This document shows, one piece after another, positions 61,415-64,000 of a DNA stretch of 64,000 bases. This stretch comes from SB15 sp964639245 (GTDB lineage Bacteria > Chloroflexota > Anaerolineae > Aggregatilineales > J027). A model generated the notes under the pieces. That model saw nothing but the letters and a program-made list of their open reading frames with translations, made no database searches and had not been told where the DNA came from. Every line of letters begins with the position of its first letter. Position 1 is the stretch's first letter. The DNA lies in NCBI GenBank assembly GCA_964639245.1, contig CAZXCU010000001.1:62001-126000 (forward strand). The letters are read 5' to 3'. The position numbers and the translations under genes were made by a program.

Positions 61415-62101
61415 ATGAGTGATGAACCTAAAGGGCTGGCAAAGGTTTCGTGGACAGACCCCGAAACCAACATTCGCAAGCACTTTGTTTTGACCGAAGG
61501 CGCGATTGTGAGCATTGGGCGCAGCCAGAACAATGAAATTTGTATCCGTGAGCAGCATGTTTCGCGTCAGCACGCCGTGATTCGCTATCAAGACGGCGTG
61601 TTCATGATTTCGGATTTGGGTAGCGCCAACAAAACATTTGTGAACGATCAGTTGCTAACTGAACCTTTTCCCTTGATGGATGGGGATGTGATTCGGCTGT
61701 ATGTGCCAATTGTTAATTTTTCGGCGGTGGTGACAGCCGAAGATGAAGAAAACGCCCGTGCTACAGGCACATTCATTATGCCGTCTGACCAGACCAAACG
61801 CCCCAAGCTCATCATCACCACCGGGCCGCAGGAAGGCAACGAGATCCCGCTTTTGGTGGATCTGGTACGCATTGGACGGGCAGTGGCAACCGCAACGTGG
61901 GAAATTGGCCTCCAAGATCCCTCCGTTTCGCGCCCTCATGCCAAAATCGAAAAGTTACAAGAGAGCTGGTTTATCACCGATTTAAATAGTTCCAATGGCA
62001 CACTGCTGAATGAAGCCCCCCTCACTACGACCCAGCAACTTGCTGATGGGCATGTCATTACCATCGGGCAGACCAAAATTTTGTTTCGCCTTACAGGATA
62101 A
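61415..62101 (+). CDS. Tandem FHA-domain protein
   Basis: 228 residues with two forkhead-associated domains. FHA1 has VSIGRSQNNEICIREQHVSRQHAVIRYQDGVFMISDLGSANKTFVN (about 32-77). FHA2 has VRIGRAVATATWEIGLQDPSVSRPHAKIEKLQESWFITDLNSSNGTLLN (about 150-198). Both keep the GR...S(R)xH...N phosphothreonine-binding residues. Cytoplasmic adaptor for Ser/Thr-kinase signalling. GAGG lies about 10 bases before the ATG. It diverges from the chelatase gene and is followed 9 bp later by DUF92. Confidence 0.92.
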   Translation: MSDEPKGLAKVSWTDPETNIRKHFVLTEGAIVSIGRSQNNEICIREQHVSRQHAVIRYQDGVFMISDLGSANKTFVNDQLLTEPFPLMDGDVIRLYVPIVNFSAVVTAEDEENARATGTFIMPSDQTKRPKLIITTGPQEGNEIPLLVDLVRIGRAVATATWEIGLQDPSVSRPHAKIEKLQESWFITDLNSSNGTLLNEAPLTTTQQLADGHVITIGQTKILFRLTG

Positions 62102-62110
62102 CCACCCCTG

Positions 62111-62908
62111 TTGACGCAATTTTTGCTTGGCCTTGTCCTGAGCAGCAGCATTGGCGGGCTTGCCTATCAGCGCGGGCTGTTGTCCAGGGGCGGGGTGGTG
62201 GGGGCAATCATCACCGGCACGCTGACTCTGACCGCCGGGTTGGGGTGGGCGCTGGTGCTGATTGCTTTTTTTGTGTCTTCTTCTACGCTCAGTCGGATAG
62301 GCGAGCAGCGCAAAGCCCAAGCCCGTGAACAATTTAGCAAAGGCGAACAGCGCGATTTCTGGCAGGTGTTTGCGAACGGGGGCATAGGGACATTCATCGC
62401 GGTGCTGTATCTGCTTACCGATGAAAAACTGCTCTGGCTGCCCTATATCGCCTCGTTTGCCACCATGAACGCAGATACATGGGCGACTGAAATTGGCACG
62501 CTGAGCCGCCAAGTACCCCGTTTAATCACCCATTTCAAAAAAGTAGAACCCGGTACAAGCGGGGCGGTGACGTTGCTAGGGACAAGCGCTTCACTGGCGG
62601 GGGCGGTTTTTATCGGGGTGATTGGCGGGATAGTGACTCCTGTTGCCTATGAGTTTTTGCCTCTTCTTCTGATTACTTCAATTGCAGGCATGTTCGGTAG
62701 TTTTGGCGATAGTTTTCTGGGAGCAACCGTGCAGGCGTTATATTGGTGTCCTGACTGTCAAAAACTCACGGAAAAACCAATTTGCAAGGATGGCAGCGCG
62801 GCAGAACTCCGGCGGGGTTGGCGGGTGTTTAACAATGATGTGGTGAATTTTAGCGCTACGCTGGTGGGCAGTGGATTGGTCTTATGCTTAGGGTTTCTGA
62901 TTTTTTAG
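62111..62908 (+). CDS. DUF92 integral membrane protein
   Basis: 265 residues, starting at a TTG 9 bp after the FHA gene. Six or so TM helices; signatures are RGLLSRGGVVGAIITGTLTLTAGLGWALVLIAFFVSSS, MNADTWATEIGTLS and VTLLGTSASLAGAVFIG. An inserted cytoplasmic loop has WCPDCQKLTEKPICKDG (possible metal site), before WRVFNNDVVNFSATLVGSG. DUF92 proteins are linked to the TMEM19 family; in phototrophs a relative acts in phytyl-phosphate metabolism (VTE6), so a prenyl-phosphate role is possible but unproven. Confidence 0.88.
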   Translation: MTQFLLGLVLSSSIGGLAYQRGLLSRGGVVGAIITGTLTLTAGLGWALVLIAFFVSSSTLSRIGEQRKAQAREQFSKGEQRDFWQVFANGGIGTFIAVLYLLTDEKLLWLPYIASFATMNADTWATEIGTLSRQVPRLITHFKKVEPGTSGAVTLLGTSASLAGAVFIGVIGGIVTPVAYEFLPLLLITSIAGMFGSFGDSFLGATVQALYWCPDCQKLTEKPICKDGSAAELRRGWRVFNNDVVNFSATLVGSGLVLCLGFLIF

Positions 62909-63034
62909 GAACACCGCCACGCTCCTTTCTACGCCGCTTTGAGACTTCACCCATGTTTTAGCTGGCCTATCCCTTGACCACCTTGACGGGGAAAGTATAA
63001 TTTTGGCGATTGATTACTGGTCGGAGTCTCAAAG

Positions 63035-63253
63035 TTGTTTCGACTCGCATATGCACGCTGGAAACTTTTCGGCGAAATCTTGGGAGATTTTCAAGGTCGC
63101 CTGTTCGCTTTCATTTTCTATGTCACTATCATGATTCCCTTCGGGATTGGTACACGATTGTTCCTTGACCCGTTGGAGTTCAAAAAACCTGCCCACTGGA
63201 TCGAGCGTCCCCCTGTAGGCACATCGTTAGAAGAAGCACAGAGACAGGGGTAA
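63035..63253 (+). CDS. Small membrane protein partner of carbamoyltransferase
   Basis: 72 residues; one or two hydrophobic helices (about 18-42, QGRLFAFIFYVTIMIPFGIGTRL), then LDPLEFKKPAHWIERPPVGTSLEEAQRQG. The order 'amphipathic helix - Fy..i.PfG...R..lDPL..k....W..R' recalls the small SxtJ-type membrane proteins encoded before NodU/SxtI carbamoyltransferases. It starts with TTG and ends 3 bp before the carbamoyltransferase ATG, so co-translation is certain. Function unknown. Confidence 0.7.
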   Translation: MFRLAYARWKLFGEILGDFQGRLFAFIFYVTIMIPFGIGTRLFLDPLEFKKPAHWIERPPVGTSLEEAQRQG

Positions 63254-63255
63254 AA

Positions 63256-64000
63256 ATGTATATTTTGGGTCTTTCCTGTTATTACCATGATGCGGCTGCG
63301 GTGTTGCTGCGTGATGGAGAATTGGTTGCGGCAGCACAAGAAGAACGCTTCACCCGCAAAAAGCATGACAGCAGCTTCCCCAAAAACGCGATTGAATTTT
63401 GCTTAGAAACTGCCGGCATTACCAAAGATGAACTTGATTATGTGGTTTTTTATGAAAAGCCACTGGTGAAATTTGGACGGATTCTGCTGAATACGTTGGG
63501 CGCATATCCTCGCAGCGCGGCTGTCTGGCAAGAAGCGATGATTGCATGGATGGGCGATAAGTTGTGGATTAAAACCCACATCATGAATCGGGTGGGGGTC
63601 AAACCGAACAAAATTTTGTTCTGTGACCATCATATGTCCCATGCTGCCAGCGCATTTTTTAGCTCCCCCTTTGAAGATGCCGCTGTGATGACCATTGATG
63701 GGGTGGGCGAATGGACAACCACCGCTTTGGGGGATGCGTCCGGTAGCTTTCAGGACGGCACTAAAAATCAGATTAACCTATTCGCCGAACACAAATATCC
63801 TAACTCACTCGGTCTGCTCTATTCCGCGTTTACCGCGTTTTTGGGCTTCAAGGTCAACAGTGGCGAATACAAAGTCATGGGGATGGCTCCCTACGGCGAC
63901 CCGAATTATGTGGATAAGGTCTACAAACTGATTGATGTGCAGAGTGACGGCAGTTTTAAGCTGAACATGGATTATTTTGCTTTCCATTTTTCACCTGAAA
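63256..64000 (+). CDS. NodU/TobZ-family carbamoyltransferase (3' end outside window)
   Basis: 248 residues visible from the ATG at 63256 to the right edge; full proteins are about 570-620. MYILGLSCYYHDAAAVLLRDGELVAAAQEERFTRKKHDSSFPKNAI is the Kae1/YrdC-like signature of the family. FCDHHMSHAASAFFSSPFEDAAVMTIDGVGEWTTTALG has the metal-binding HxxxH and the DGxGE loop, then LGLLYSAFTAFLGFKVNSGEYKVMGMAPYG. It transfers a carbamoyl group from carbamoyl-phosphate (via carbamoyl-AMP) to a sugar, antibiotic or other alcohol. Probably the start of a surface-glycan or metabolite operon. Confidence 0.93.
   Translation, partial: MYILGLSCYYHDAAAVLLRDGELVAAAQEERFTRKKHDSSFPKNAIEFCLETAGITKDELDYVVFYEKPLVKFGRILLNTLGAYPRSAAVWQEAMIAWMGDKLWIKTHIMNRVGVKPNKILFCDHHMSHAASAFFSSPFEDAAVMTIDGVGEWTTTALGDASGSFQDGTKNQINLFAEHKYPNSLGLLYSAFTAFLGFKVNSGEYKVMGMAPYGDPNYVDKVYKLIDVQSDGSFKLNMDYFAFHFSPE

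Overview
The window looks like chromosome of a Chloroflexota bacterium (Anaerolineae-like). This is inferred from gene style, not from a marker gene. Supporting signs are a TPR-membrane protein with a long Thr/Pro 'TPTPTEIPPTATPT'-type linker, secreted WD40 and VWA proteins, FHA proteins, a DevS/DevR-like sensor pair, a DUF92 membrane protein, a cobalt/magnesium-chelatase I-D gene and a NodU-type carbamoyltransferase. The two flanks have moderate G+C and Gram-negative-free, Chloroflexota-like content. The middle (about 19.8-44.9 kb) is visibly G+C-richer and carries plasmid/ICE-type genes.

Region 1 (1-8.1 kb, minus strand) is a single run of nine genes. A long WXG protein is followed by a 280-residue protein of EspG-like size, four ~100-residue WXG100-type proteins, a one-TM protein, an FHA-PP2C phosphatase and a secreted VWA protein that runs off the left edge. 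It resembles an ESX/type VII secretion substrate and regulation operon. Diverging from it is a 2,814-residue YD/RHS-repeat protein (8.1-16.6 kb).

Region 2 (16.6-19.8 kb) is a scrapyard. It holds a DDE integrase-type IS with terminal inverted repeats (one end doubled as 40-bp tandem units), a stub of a TIR-domain gene, and an IS1-like element with terminal repeats and an imperfect target duplication whose transposase is broken by one in-frame TAA.

Region 3 (19.8-44.9 kb) is an integrated mobilisable element. It has a 3'-truncated VirD4-type coupling protein, a small membrane protein, an HUH-like relaxase and a ribbon-helix-helix accessory protein, then a cluster of perfect hairpins (candidate oriT). 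Next come a DUF4062-nSTAND1-FGE-sulfatase protein with a C-terminus like a diversity-generating-retroelement target, a reduced PRTRC cassette (ThiF, B, F-like, C, E-like), an archaeo-eukaryotic primase, an adenine methyltransferase-SF2 helicase fusion and three unknown genes. A 152-bp nested palindrome follows (candidate origin). The rest is two orphan LuxR-type regulators, an APH(9)-like kinase, a tightly coupled XRE - ImmA/IrrE - 7TM - PAP2-like cassette, an S51 peptidase-like protein and a large serine recombinase. The recombinase's last codons run antisense into a tRNA-Glu gene. Several element proteins end in beta-clamp-binding-like tails.

Region 4 (45-64 kb) is ordinary chromosome. It contains tRNA-Glu with its promoter and terminator, WD40 and TPR proteins, a monoglyceride-lipase-like hydrolase, 6-phosphofructokinase, AzlCD, an SDR epimerase, a glycosyltransferase, an AAA ATPase, a two-component pair, a chelatase I-D gene split by an A9 slippery tract (probable programmed -1 frameshift), a double-FHA protein, DUF92, and a carbamoyltransferase cut by the right edge.
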